A DNA stretch of 64,000 bases from a bacterium (lineage in GTDB: Bacteria > RUG730 > JAAEPJ01). The stretch is from positions 44,642 through 108,641 of the forward strand of contig JAAEPJ010000390.1 in assembly GCA_024222485.1 (NCBI GenBank), written 5' to 3'. Shown here piece by piece: positions 54,566-63,790 of the stretch. The position numbers were made by a program, and so were the translations under genes. Under the pieces are notes generated by a model, which made no database searches, was not told where the DNA came from, and saw only the letters and a list, made by a program, of their open reading frames with translations. Positions within the stretch are counted from its first letter, which is position 1; each line of letters opens with the position of its first letter.

Positions 54566-55822
54566 TCACCTTTTTTTTAGCGCAACAAAAACAGCAAGGA
54601 TCCCGACTATAATAAATGAAATTGCAACAGTTTTTAAAGATCTATTGTATGCACTAACTAAATACCAAGTAATGAAAAATTTGAGCCCATAACTAAAGAT
54701 TGTTACGCCTAAAATAAGCCATGATAATTTTTTTTTGTATAAGAAAGTTAGGATAATAATCCAAATAAACCATGAGACTAAATTGATAAAGTTTTTTGCA
54801 GTCAGTAGATAAAAAAGACCAATAAATGGTTCAAAAATATAGCGTAAATTATTATGTACTTCTTCTCTTTTTTGTTCGATAACTTGTGTGCGGTAGTTTC
54901 CTTTTAAAGTATGGACTAAAGATTTTTGTTTTTCTTTAAAGGTCATTTCTTGCCAATGAGGAATTTTGACTGCAGTCCAAATTGTCGCTCTAAAAGCCCA
55001 TCCATGCCAGTCTGTTGTTCCTATTTTTGGTAGGCGTGGATCATTTATGGATTTTTCTACATTTATATTGTTAGATGTTCGATGCCCCATATTCGCAATT
55101 TCATATGCATCAATAGGTTTTTTTTGTAACTTATCAAAGCTGGAATGTTCCCACCAAAGTGCTGCACAGATAACGCCATTCATTTCGTCTACCTTTTTAT
55201 TTATTCTGTTAATATCATGGTTAAGAGCCCGTGCATCAATTTTTTTATCAATATTATAAATAAGATGATAATTATCTCGTCCTTTTAATTCTTCGCCAAG
55301 AATGATTACCGGATCTTCCGTAATAATTATGTTAGGGTGGAGAATATCATGTTCTGTTATGGCAAAAGCATCAAAGCCATTTGCTTTATGATAGGCAAGG
55401 GATCGCTCAAGCGAGGCCATTCCATCCCAAGAATAGTAGGTATGGGAATGATAATCTACTAGGATATTTTCTGGATTTTTGCTAACTAACTTATTTCCAG
55501 GATAGCGAATAAAAAGGATGAAAATTACCAAAAAACAGAAGAGGAGAAATGCTTTTAAAATGAGGATGGCTTTTTTATGTTTAATAGCAAGGATGACCCC
55601 AGCTAAAATAATCCAAATAAACCAACTGGTGATTTGTGGTTGATATGCTTGGAAATGAATAAAGTAGTCTGCAATATCAATAAAAGGAGAGAAAATAACA
55701 TCAAGCCAAGATTTTTGAATGAAAAATTCTGTGGTAACTTTATTTGTGGTTAAATTATAAAGCTGATATTTTTGTCCTTGAATAAAATAACAGCTTAAAA
55801 GAAATAGTCCCAGCTGGATCAT
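54566..55822 (-). CDS. Membrane-anchored PHP-domain phosphoesterase
   Basis: 418 aa. Membrane segments near the N-terminus (1-20, about 65-83 and 85-107) flank a PHP domain (about 125-290) with the metal motifs HSHT, TEHD, GEELKG and DWHG, followed by three to four C-terminal membrane segments. PHP domains hydrolyse phosphoesters using a trinuclear metal site. The surrounding membrane segments suggest a lipid or cell-envelope phosphoester substrate, which is inference. The ATG overlaps the recR stop by four bases (ATGA). Confidence 0.75.
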   Translation of the reverse strand: MIQLGLFLLSCYFIQGQKYQLYNLTTNKVTTEFFIQKSWLDVIFSPFIDIADYFIHFQAYQPQITSWFIWIILAGVILAIKHKKAILILKAFLLFCFLVIFILFIRYPGNKLVSKNPENILVDYHSHTYYSWDGMASLERSLAYHKANGFDAFAITEHDILHPNIIITEDPVIILGEELKGRDNYHLIYNIDKKIDARALNHDINRINKKVDEMNGVICAALWWEHSSFDKLQKKPIDAYEIANMGHRTSNNINVEKSINDPRLPKIGTTDWHGWAFRATIWTAVKIPHWQEMTFKEKQKSLVHTLKGNYRTQVIEQKREEVHNNLRYIFEPFIGLFYLLTAKNFINLVSWFIWIIILTFLYKKKLSWLILGVTIFSYGLKFFITWYLVSAYNRSLKTVAISFIIVGILAVFVALKKR

Positions 55823-56412
55823 ATTTTTTGCCTACCTTCGAAAGCTTTGAGAATAGTCATAGAATCAATATATTCTAGGTCAGAACCAACGGGCACTCCA
55901 TGGGCAATGCGTGATATTTTTACCCCCAAAGGTTTAAGTATTTTGGCAAGATAGATAGACGTTGCCTCCCCTTCAACATTAGGGTTGGTTGCAACTATTA
56001 TTTCGTTCACATCTTCATTAATACGGGTAAGCAAGGTTCTAATATTAAGGTCACCTGGAGAAATTCCATCTATGGGGGAAATGACTCCATTTAATACATG
56101 ATATAATCCATGAAAATCATTGGTTTTTTCAATAGCAAAAATATCTGATGGTTGTTCTACAATGCAAATGATTGAGGTATCACGAGTTGTGGAAGTGCAA
56201 ATTTCACAAGGATCAATCTCTGTAATCGCATGGCAAGTTGAGCAGTTTTTTATTTTTTGATTAACATCTATTAAAGTATACGCAAAATTATTTATGTCTG
56301 GTGTCTCCATTTTTAAAATATGCATGGCCACTCGTTCGGCCATACGCGGACCAATACCCGGTAAGGATTTTAGTATTTGAATAAGTTTATTAAGGGTTTC
56401 TGGATATTGCAT
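55819..56412 (-). CDS. recR: Recombination mediator protein RecR
   Basis: 197 aa protein acting with RecF/RecO in gap repair. It has the helix-hairpin-helix LPGIGPRMAERVAMHIL, a four-Cys zinc finger (CSTCHAITEIDPCEIC) and a Toprim domain (CIVEQPSDIFAIEKTN, TNPNVEGEATSIYLA). The start at 56412 has no clear Shine-Dalgarno. With ybaB and dnaX upstream on the same strand it forms the conserved dnaX-ybaB-recR group, though a 167-base gap separates recR from ybaB. Confidence 0.94.
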   Translation of the reverse strand: MQYPETLNKLIQILKSLPGIGPRMAERVAMHILKMETPDINNFAYTLIDVNQKIKNCSTCHAITEIDPCEICTSTTRDTSIICIVEQPSDIFAIEKTNDFHGLYHVLNGVISPIDGISPGDLNIRTLLTRINEDVNEIIVATNPNVEGEATSIYLAKILKPLGVKISRIAHGVPVGSDLEYIDSMTILKAFEGRQKI

Positions 56413-56579
56413 GTATTTAATTTACTTTGTTATCAAAAAGATTATAGTTATCATTATTTTAAGATTCTACTCGTTAATCCTAAAAAGATAAATTAATTGG
56501 TCTAATATTATAATCTATTATTGAGAGTCCTTAGATTATTTAATGCGCGTAAGGAGTTATTGGTTATGTGATATATCCA

Positions 56580-56951
56580 TTATTTAAACATATTCATCAT
56601 ATCAGCAGGGTTTAATCCTCCGGAGATGTTTTTTGATTCTTTTTCTATAACTTTTTTAATATCTTTATTCGCTATATTGATAGCTTTTAAAATAGCCCCT
56701 TCTGCTTTTGTTTTAATATTATTTGCACTTCTATTTTTTTCTGTTATTTTAACTAGGTTTTGAATAAACTCATCATTAAATTTTAATGAAATAAGATTTT
56801 GATTCCCATTCATTACTACGGAGACACCTTCACTTTCAATCTCAACCGTTTTTTTCTTAAGCATTTTTTGGGTATTTTTCATTTTTGAATACATATCTTT
56901 TGCTTGTTTCATCATCCCCATCATGTTCCCCGGTTTTTGCATTCCTTTCAT
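56580..56951 (-). CDS. YbaB/EbfC family nucleoid-associated protein
   Basis: 123 aa DNA-binding protein. It starts with a Met/Gly-rich stretch (PGNMMGMMKQAKDMYSKMK) and has the typical GVSVVMNGNQNLISLKFNDE central strand, an amphipathic helix, and the C-terminal GGLNPADMMNM. The gene is 20 bases downstream of dnaX, the usual operon place. RBS AGGAG. A function in DNA organisation is known for the family; details are not. Confidence 0.9.
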   Translation of the reverse strand: MKGMQKPGNMMGMMKQAKDMYSKMKNTQKMLKKKTVEIESEGVSVVMNGNQNLISLKFNDEFIQNLVKITEKNRSANNIKTKAEGAILKAINIANKDIKKVIEKESKNISGGLNPADMMNMFK

Positions 56952-56971
56952 TTTGAATTTCTCCTTATATT

Positions 56972-58915
56972 TTATTCTTTGGGTGGTAAAAGCTCACCAT
57001 CAAAAAGTGCAATTATTTTTTTGATATTTGGTTCATTACTATTGATATCATCAAGTATATATCTAGGCTTTTTATTATCCTTAATATCTTCTTTATTGTC
57101 AAGATCCTTTGGTATGGGGATAGATTCCTCAATATCTCCTGAGAAGCCAAAATCATTTGGAGTCATTATTGGTGTTGCAAGAGCTGGAGTTGAAGAATTT
57201 TGCTCAATGGAATCATTTTTTGATGTGTCCGTTGTTTTTTTTTCAGAAATATTTGAGTTATTATCTGTAGGCGTCTCAATATTAGCATCTACTTTACATA
57301 AAATTGCAATTTCTTGACCTGTTACTTTCGTTACTGCTTGTTTCAGCATTTTGGAGTTTTTTGAAATACCATCAGCATAGAACTTAGAAGAAAAGGTTAT
57401 AAGGATGGCATTATTGCGTAGTTCAAGTTTTTTGTATTGTTTTAAATAGGTTGCAACATACATTTTATGTGCGGAAACTTCTTTTATGACTTTCTCCCAG
57501 CTTTCTTCGATAGAGTTTAAAGGTGGGAGATTTGGTGTTGTTATTTTGTTGTGAGATTCAGGATTGTTTTTATTTTTTAGTTTAAGGTTTTCTGAATTAG
57601 TTTTTATTGAATCATCAAGTTTTTCTTGTGGAGGGGGTATTGGCTCTTTAATCGCCGAGTCTGTCATCTTTGTTGGAAGTGCTGATGTTTCTAGTGTATT
57701 GTTTTTTGTTTGAACTGGGGGGGGGTGTTCACTCTCAGCCGTAGACATAGGAGTGGCTATGTTATTAGGGGGTGTTGAGAAATTATCTGTTATTTCAATC
57801 TCTTCTAGTTTTTTTAATAATTCATAACTAGATAAGTATGGTTGCGATAGTTTCGTAAAGTATAGCTCGCATATTATTCGTGGATATTCTGTATATTTAA
57901 TTTCATTAATGGCTGTATTGATTAGTTTGATATCTCGAGTTAGCTTAGCAAGCGTAAAAGTATTAGATTGGAGTGTATATTTTTCTAGATGTTCTGGGAT
58001 GATATTTAAAATTTCAGAGAGAGACTTATCTACCTTAAGCATCATTAAAGATCTATAATGTTCGCGTAATTGTAGCATCATTTGGTTTAAATCAAAGCCA
58101 TTGACTAAGAGGTTATCGATGAGCAGCATTAAATCTTTTGTCTTATTAGAGATAATATTATCTACGACTTTGAAAATAGTTTCTTCCGCAATAATTCCAA
58201 GAATAAATTCCGTCTCTTTTTTTGTGATATATTCCGGCGAGTAAGATATAATCTGGTCAAGCAAGCTCAAAGAGTCACGCATACTTCCGCCACTGGCTGT
58301 AGCAATTGAAAATAGTGCTTCTTGATCAAAAGTAATTTTTTCTTTCGTTAAAATAAATTTTAAACGATTAACTATATCTGAGATAGAGATTAATTTAAAG
58401 TTAAATTTCTGGCAACGAGAGAGAATTGTTTCAGGAATTTTATGAAGCTCTGTTGTTGCAAAGATAAAAATGACATGGGCGGGAGGTTCTTCTAGGGTTT
58501 TTAAAAGGGCATTAAAAGCAGCTTCTGTCAGCATATGTACTTCATCAATAATATAAATTTTATATTGGCAATTAGTCGGGGCAAATTTAACATTATCGCG
58601 TAAGTCTCTAATTTCATCTATTCCTCGATTAGATGCCCCATCAATTTCAAGGATATCAAGTGTTTTTTTATCTTTACAAATTGAGCATTCATTACACGGA
58701 GACTTCTCAATATCTTCAGCGAGACAATTAACAGTTTTTGCTAAGATTCTGGCGGCCGTAGTTTTTCCTACACCACGAGGGCCTGAGAATAAATATGCAT
58801 GTGCAATATGCTGGGATTTAATTGCATTTTTGAGTGTTTGTGAAATATGTTGTTGCCCCACAATATCTTCAAAATTTTCTGGTCTATATTTTCGTGCGAG
58901 TACTAAGTAAGACAT
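56972..58915 (-). CDS. dnaX: DNA polymerase III subunit gamma/tau
   Basis: Clamp-loader ATPase, 647 aa. The AAA+ core has Walker A GPRGVGKTTAARILAK, the zinc module CNECSICKD, Walker B IIDEVHMLTEAA, and SRCQKFNF (sensor/arginine finger region). A low-complexity linker (about 385-470) rich in Pro, Thr and Asn leads to a C-terminal domain (about 475-550) of the tau type, and then a second acidic linker. A run of nine A (coding strand, 57235-57243) lies in the last linker; see rejected items. RBS GGAG. Confidence 0.95.
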   Translation of the reverse strand: MSYLVLARKYRPENFEDIVGQQHISQTLKNAIKSQHIAHAYLFSGPRGVGKTTAARILAKTVNCLAEDIEKSPCNECSICKDKKTLDILEIDGASNRGIDEIRDLRDNVKFAPTNCQYKIYIIDEVHMLTEAAFNALLKTLEEPPAHVIFIFATTELHKIPETILSRCQKFNFKLISISDIVNRLKFILTKEKITFDQEALFSIATASGGSMRDSLSLLDQIISYSPEYITKKETEFILGIIAEETIFKVVDNIISNKTKDLMLLIDNLLVNGFDLNQMMLQLREHYRSLMMLKVDKSLSEILNIIPEHLEKYTLQSNTFTLAKLTRDIKLINTAINEIKYTEYPRIICELYFTKLSQPYLSSYELLKKLEEIEITDNFSTPPNNIATPMSTAESEHPPPVQTKNNTLETSALPTKMTDSAIKEPIPPPQEKLDDSIKTNSENLKLKNKNNPESHNKITTPNLPPLNSIEESWEKVIKEVSAHKMYVATYLKQYKKLELRNNAILITFSSKFYADGISKNSKMLKQAVTKVTGQEIAILCKVDANIETPTDNNSNISEKKTTDTSKNDSIEQNSSTPALATPIMTPNDFGFSGDIEESIPIPKDLDNKEDIKDNKKPRYILDDINSNEPNIKKIIALFDGELLPPKE

Positions 58916-59025
58916 TTTTTTTACTCCGTTATGTTTTTTTATTATATTAACTTTAGCAAAAGGGGTAAAGGCTCAATCTAAAAAGGCAAAGAGAGTAAAA
59001 TTAGTTTTCTTGTCAGGTGATGCCT

Positions 59026-60024
59026 TTAACTTAAGCTTTCATTTTCATCAAAACCTAGGATAATATTCATATTTTGGACCGCTTGTCCTGAAGCCCCTTT
59101 CAATAAATTATCTAGCCCCGAAATGAGGATTAGTTTATTTTCTAAAAGCTTAAATCCGATATCACAGAAATTTGTATTGGCAACAGTTCGTGCTTGTGGA
59201 TAGATCTCATTTTTTAACAGGCGTATAAATTTTTCATTTTTATAATACTTGTCGTAAGTATTATTGATTTTTTCTTGTGTGAGTCCTTGTTTGGGGGTGC
59301 AATATATTGTCGAGATGATTCCTCGCGTAATGGGTAACAGGTGAGGAACCAATGTTAAATTTTTGATACCTAAAATCTCTAGAACCTCAGGTGTATGTCG
59401 ATGTGTTCCGGGATTATAAGGCATAAAGTTTTCGTTTTGTTCATTATATAAATAGGGCATTGCCATTTTTTTGCCTGCACCTGAAACACCAGATTTTGCA
59501 TCTACAATAATATTGTCAGTAATCAAGTTTTCTTTAATTAAAGGATAAAGTGGAAGGATGATGCTGGTGGCATAACATCCGGGATTTGCAATTAATTTCG
59601 CTTGTTTAATTGCGTAACGATGAAGCTCAGGAAGTCCATAAACGGCTGTTTTTAAGAGTTCGACTTGAGTATGTTTAACTTTATACCATTTTTCATAAAC
59701 GGGGATATTTTTAATACGAAAGTCTGCCGATAAATCAATGACAATTTTATCTGAATCATAAGTTTCTTTGGCAAAATTCATGGAAGCTGCATGCGGCAAA
59801 CAGAGAAAGACTATATTACAATTATTTTTTATTGTTTGCCAATTATATTTTTCAAAGCGAAGGTCATAGCAACCGAATAATTCCGGATGGAGTTCTTCAA
59901 TTTTTTTACCCGCATTATTTTCAGAGGTTATTTTCGTTACTTCTACTTTTTTATGCTTTAGTAATATTTTTAGCAGTTCACGACCAGTGTAACCTGATCC
60001 GCCAATGATTGCAATTTTTTGCAT
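59026..60024 (-). CDS. argC: N-acetyl-gamma-glutamyl-phosphate reductase
   Basis: NADPH-dependent enzyme of arginine biosynthesis. The 332 aa protein has the Rossmann opening IIGGSGYTGRELLKIL, the active-site Cys in NPGCYATSIIL, and the typical SGVSGAGKK and PHLLPITRGI motifs. RBS AGGGG. No other arg genes lie beside it. The order of the catalytic residues is normal for the short form of ArgC. Confidence 0.94.
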   Translation of the reverse strand: MQKIAIIGGSGYTGRELLKILLKHKKVEVTKITSENNAGKKIEELHPELFGCYDLRFEKYNWQTIKNNCNIVFLCLPHAASMNFAKETYDSDKIVIDLSADFRIKNIPVYEKWYKVKHTQVELLKTAVYGLPELHRYAIKQAKLIANPGCYATSIILPLYPLIKENLITDNIIVDAKSGVSGAGKKMAMPYLYNEQNENFMPYNPGTHRHTPEVLEILGIKNLTLVPHLLPITRGIISTIYCTPKQGLTQEKINNTYDKYYKNEKFIRLLKNEIYPQARTVANTNFCDIGFKLLENKLILISGLDNLLKGASGQAVQNMNIILGFDENESLS

Positions 60025-60150
60025 TTTTTCCCCTTATGTCGATAAATACAGCTTGTCAGTCATTCCCATCAATAACAGGAAGAGTAATCTGAGTTTAATA
60101 TCTGTAGCGAAAATAAATTTTAAAATATTTAAAAATTTTGGGTTAGTAAT

Positions 60151-60870
60151 TTAAATTTTTTTTTTATGCTTATCAACATAAAATTCTTCTATTAATTTTT
60201 CTTTTAAATTAGCAAATTCTTTGTCATGTTCTGTTATCGTGCTTTCTTCTTTTGTAATTCTTTTTAGTTTAGCTTCTAAGATATCGAATTCTTTGATGAT
60301 AAAGTCTACTGCTTCAGCAATAGGATCAGGCATTTTATCATGCTCGAGTACTTCAAGTGGGTCTTCGTATTTAACAATACGCCCCGGAATCCCGACGACT
60401 GTCGAGTTAGGCGGAACATCTTTGATAACGACTGAGCTTGCCCCAATCCTAACATTATTACCGACGGTTATTGCGCCAAGCACAGAGGCATTTGAGCCAA
60501 CAACAACATTGTTGCAGAGAGTGGGGTGTCTTTTAATTTTTTTGAGGCTTGTACCTCCAAGAACAACTCCTTTGTAGATTAAACAATCATCTCCCACAAC
60601 GGCAGTTTCGCCAATCACTACACCCATGCCATGATCAATAAAAACTCTGCGTCCAATTTTTGCCCCAGGATGGATTTCAATACCCGTAAAAAAACGGTTG
60701 GTATTAGAGATGATTCGTGCAAGAGAAAAAAACTTTAGTTTATAAAGAAAGTGGGCAATACGGTGATTCCAAATAGAATGTAAACCAGGGTAGCAAAGCA
60801 AGACTTCAATAAGAGTTTTTACTGAAGGATCTTTAGCAAAAACTGTTTGTATATCTTCAATTATATGCAA
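60151..60870 (-). CDS. cysE: Serine O-acetyltransferase
   Basis: First step of cysteine synthesis from serine and acetyl-CoA. The 239 aa protein has an N-terminal helical part with [20 protein letters not shown] and a left-handed beta-helix of hexapeptide repeats ([36 protein letters not shown] unit, ending [15 protein letters not shown]). Catalytic His in DHGMGVV. The start is TTG, with AAGGA five bases before it. The C-terminal extension (about 190-239) is longer than in some homologues. Confidence 0.93.
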   Translation of the reverse strand: MHIIEDIQTVFAKDPSVKTLIEVLLCYPGLHSIWNHRIAHFLYKLKFFSLARIISNTNRFFTGIEIHPGAKIGRRVFIDHGMGVVIGETAVVGDDCLIYKGVVLGGTSLKKIKRHPTLCNNVVVGSNASVLGAITVGNNVRIGASSVVIKDVPPNSTVVGIPGRIVKYEDPLEVLEHDKMPDPIAEAVDFIIKEFDILEAKLKRITKEESTITEHDKEFANLKEKLIEEFYVDKHKKKI

Positions 60871-61066
60871 TTTGATTCCTTTTATAGTTAAGTATAGTCG
60901 CTTATCTCTAAATTACTAGTCAATATTAAAACATATTTTTGGGGTTTCTTGAATAAAAAAATATTGGAACATGATTTTATTAGAGTGTTGAATATTAAGT
61001 AAATTTAATATTTGTAGCCATTATTCGATTCTAATCCAAGTTTGATAATAATCTGTTTTTAAAGGT

Positions 61067-61990
61067 TCAAAGAATAAGTGTTTTGTTTTTTTTGCGATTA
61101 AATAAACTGCCGATAATTTCATTAACATTGATATCTTGTTTTTTCATTTCATTAGCAAGTGCGAGTAATATCTTGGGATTTCTAAAATTCATTGTTCCAA
61201 TACTAACAGCAGATGCGCCAGCGATTAAGAATTCTAGGACATCCTCGGTATTTGAGATGCCCCCCATTCCGATAATAGGAAGCTTTACTTGCTCGGCAAC
61301 ATCCACTAATAGCTTAAGAGCTAGTGGTTTAATGGCTGGTCCGGATAATCCAGCCACTTTATTTTTAAAGTAAAAATCTTTTGTTTTTATATCAATTTTC
61401 GTGCCAAGAAAAGTATTAACCATAGATAAGATATCTGCACCAGCGGTTTCAGTTATTTTTGCTGTTTCAATGATATTAGAGAAATTAGGGGAGATTTTAA
61501 CAATGATGGGTTTTTTTGTTTGAGATTTAGCTTGTGTAATAAGTTGTTCAATTAAAATAGGGTTAGAGCCAATGGCCAGACAGCCTTTTTTAACATTCGG
61601 GCAGGAAATATTTAGCTCAAAAGCATCAATGCGACTATATTGATCAAGCTCAGCAATCACTTGAATATATTCACTGATATCATTCCCACCAACACTGACA
61701 AACATTTTGACATTTTTGATTTTTTCCCAAGGCAATATGATATTTTTTTTAAATGCTTTTAAGCCGGGATTTTGCAGTCCAATTGAGTTGAGTAGCCCTG
61801 CAGGAGTTTCTAAAATTCTTGGGAGAGGGTTGCCAAGTCTGGGATGTAAGGTGATCGTTTTTGTTGTGACGGCACCGAGTTCCTCAATATTAATGATATC
61901 TTTAATCTCAAAGCCATAGCCAAAAGTTCCAGAGGCAGCTATTAAGGGGTTTTGAAGTTCAATGTTGCCAAGCTTAGTTTTTAAGTCCAT
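61067..61990 (-). CDS. pyrD: Dihydroorotate dehydrogenase, class 1B catalytic subunit
   Basis: FMN enzyme of pyrimidine synthesis, 307 aa. TTKTITLHPRLGNP and ETPAGLLNSIGLQNPG, the catalytic Cys in NISCPNV, and the FMN phosphate site GMGGISNTEDVLEFLIAGA are all visible. Class 1B enzymes need a PyrK subunit, and the pyrK gene overlaps its start by 10 bases. The pair therefore transfers electrons to NAD through an iron-sulfur flavoprotein. No other pyr gene is near. Confidence 0.95.
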   Translation of the reverse strand: MDLKTKLGNIELQNPLIAASGTFGYGFEIKDIINIEELGAVTTKTITLHPRLGNPLPRILETPAGLLNSIGLQNPGLKAFKKNIILPWEKIKNVKMFVSVGGNDISEYIQVIAELDQYSRIDAFELNISCPNVKKGCLAIGSNPILIEQLITQAKSQTKKPIIVKISPNFSNIIETAKITETAGADILSMVNTFLGTKIDIKTKDFYFKNKVAGLSGPAIKPLALKLLVDVAEQVKLPIIGMGGISNTEDVLEFLIAGASAVSIGTMNFRNPKILLALANEMKKQDINVNEIIGSLFNRKKNKTLIL

Positions 61991-62781
61991 ATTATATCCT
62001 TGAGGTTAAAAACAGGTCCATTTGTACAAACACATTTAAAATCAAATTGATCATTTTTTTTTATTTTTACTTTTACCACACAGCCATTGCAAATGCCAAG
62101 ACCACAGCCCATATATTCTTCGAGTGAAGCATAGATATCATAATTTTGGATGCCGATTAATTCGGATTTTTTTTGCCAGGCGCGGGTCATTGGTTCCGGT
62201 CCACAGATAAAAATGATACTATTATTAAGATCGTGAAAATTAAAATGTTCAGTGACAAAGCCTTTTTTCCCTTTTGATCCGTCATTTGTTGTAATAATAA
62301 CTTCACCTTTTAAGTCTTGTAACTCTGGTTCGCAAAAGATATCCGTACAACGGCTAAAGCCGATTAATAAGGTATAGTTAATATTTTTTTTCTCTAAAAC
62401 TTTTGCTAAGTAATGAACAGATGCAATCCCTGTTCCGCCACCAACGATTAAGACTTTTTGGTTGTTTTTGATCTTATGGATTGGATAAAAATTGCCAAGG
62501 GGTCCAATGATGCTAATCGTGTCTCCCTTTTTGCGAGTACTCAACGCCTGAGTTCCTGCTCCTATTTTTTTATATGTTATTGTAAAAGAATAGGGATCGG
62601 TATCAAAGATACTAAAGGGGCGTCTAATAAGGGGATCGAGAGTGGTTGATGTTTCCACTTGCACAAATTGTGCCGGTTGGAAGTCTTGATCTGCATTCAG
62701 CCATTCAACCTGCATAGATAAATTATTAGGGGTTAGCTCTTTATGGGCTAATATTCGACAGTTCCTTAATTGTTTTGTCAT
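61981..62781 (-). CDS. pyrK: Dihydroorotate dehydrogenase electron-transfer subunit
   Basis: 266 aa iron-sulfur flavoprotein. The FAD-binding domain has RRPFSIFD and GTGIASVHYLA, the NAD site is around GPEPMTRAW, and the [2Fe-2S] cluster ligands are in EEYMGCGLGICNGCVV with a fourth Cys in CVCTNGPVF. The N-terminal domain is of the ferredoxin-reductase type. RBS GGAAA precedes the ATG. It pairs with pyrD. Confidence 0.93.
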   Translation of the reverse strand: MTKQLRNCRILAHKELTPNNLSMQVEWLNADQDFQPAQFVQVETSTTLDPLIRRPFSIFDTDPYSFTITYKKIGAGTQALSTRKKGDTISIIGPLGNFYPIHKIKNNQKVLIVGGGTGIASVHYLAKVLEKKNINYTLLIGFSRCTDIFCEPELQDLKGEVIITTNDGSKGKKGFVTEHFNFHDLNNSIIFICGPEPMTRAWQKKSELIGIQNYDIYASLEEYMGCGLGICNGCVVKVKIKKNDQFDFKCVCTNGPVFNLKDIIWT

Positions 62782-62817
62782 GTGTTTCCTTTTTAAAAGA
62801 CAGAAAATAGAATCTCT

Positions 62818-63693
62818 TTATAATATAATTTTATTCAAAGAATTAAAAATTTGTTGTTCATCTTTAAAATTTTTTTCAATAAAAACGGTAGATTTACCAA
62901 GTTTTAGGAGTGTTGTATAAATATCAAGTAAAAGTTTTTTATCATTAGGTTTTAAGTGCCAAGCTTGGAAATATGATCGTAGCGCTTCTGTATATTTCTT
63001 TTGTTTATAGTAAATATCTCCTTTAAGTTCTGGCATATTCGTAAGTTCAAGGGCTTTTTTATCATTAGCGACTTTAAAATAAAGGCTGGCAAGGTTGTTT
63101 TTATAATGCTGAATATTTGTTTTCATTAAAATGTTTTGATAGTGTGAGATCGCTTTTTCATACTGTAGATTTTCTGTGTAAATCTCTGCTAGCTTATGGT
63201 TGATAAAAACATTGTGAGGGTCCAGCGCATAGGCCTTTTCATACATGGAAAAGACTTGTTCTTTTACCCCTAACCTTTCAAAGGCAATGGCCAGTCTTGT
63301 ATAAGTTCCTGTATTGAAATTATGTTCTATCACTGCTTCTTTTAAAATTTTGATGGCTTTATATTGTGTTTTTTTAACGGTATAAGTATCCGCAATTTTA
63401 TTATAAATTACTGGTTTTATTTTTTTATTTTTAGTGGATTTAAGAGCTTTTTGGAAATATTTACGCGCTTTCTGATAGTTTTGTTCATTTACGAGGATGT
63501 CACCCATTAAAATAGCACTTTCTAAGTAGAGGTAATGATTATCAAGATTCGTTTTTAGCAAGGTTTTTGCTTGGGCGTATTTACCTAAGAAAATAAGGTT
63601 ATTAATTTTTTGTAAGGATATCTTGGTCGTTGAGGTTGCTAAAAAACTAAGGGAAAGAATAATGATAAAAAGAAAAGTAAGGTTTTTTTTCAT
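62818..63693 (-). CDS. Exported TPR-repeat protein
   Basis: 291 aa protein with a signal peptide (KKNLTFLFIIILSLSFLATS) followed by several tetratricopeptide repeats (for example KARKYFQKALKSTKNK, YEKAYALDPHNVFINHKLAEIY, EALRSYFQAWHLKPND). TPRs form a superhelix for protein contacts; the partner is unknown. I chose the ATG at 63693, which gives a good signal peptide; the longer reading from 63747 adds an unlikely Cys/Lys-rich stretch. It is probably a periplasmic scaffold or envelope assembly factor. Confidence 0.8.
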   Translation of the reverse strand: MKKNLTFLFIIILSLSFLATSTTKISLQKINNLIFLGKYAQAKTLLKTNLDNHYLYLESAILMGDILVNEQNYQKARKYFQKALKSTKNKKIKPVIYNKIADTYTVKKTQYKAIKILKEAVIEHNFNTGTYTRLAIAFERLGVKEQVFSMYEKAYALDPHNVFINHKLAEIYTENLQYEKAISHYQNILMKTNIQHYKNNLASLYFKVANDKKALELTNMPELKGDIYYKQKKYTEALRSYFQAWHLKPNDKKLLLDIYTTLLKLGKSTVFIEKNFKDEQQIFNSLNKIIL

Positions 63694-63790
63694 AAAAGAG
63701 AAGTCTCCCCATTGATATTTATTTTTATAGCACTTCCTCTTGAGCAAGTAAAGAAATATTCAAAATTATTATCTAAAAAAGCAATTATAC

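Noticed and set aside
57235..57243. Run of nine A on the coding strand of dnaX, like the slippage site of Thermus dnaX
   Set aside because: It lies in the last acidic linker; slippage by one base in either direction would only trim the tail after the tau-type domain. Such runs are expected in AT-rich DNA.
58982..59027. Long-loop inverted repeat (AAAGGCA and TGCCTTT) at the end of argC
   Set aside because: Only seven base pairs around a loop of more than 30 bases, and it overlaps the argC stop; too weak to call a terminator.
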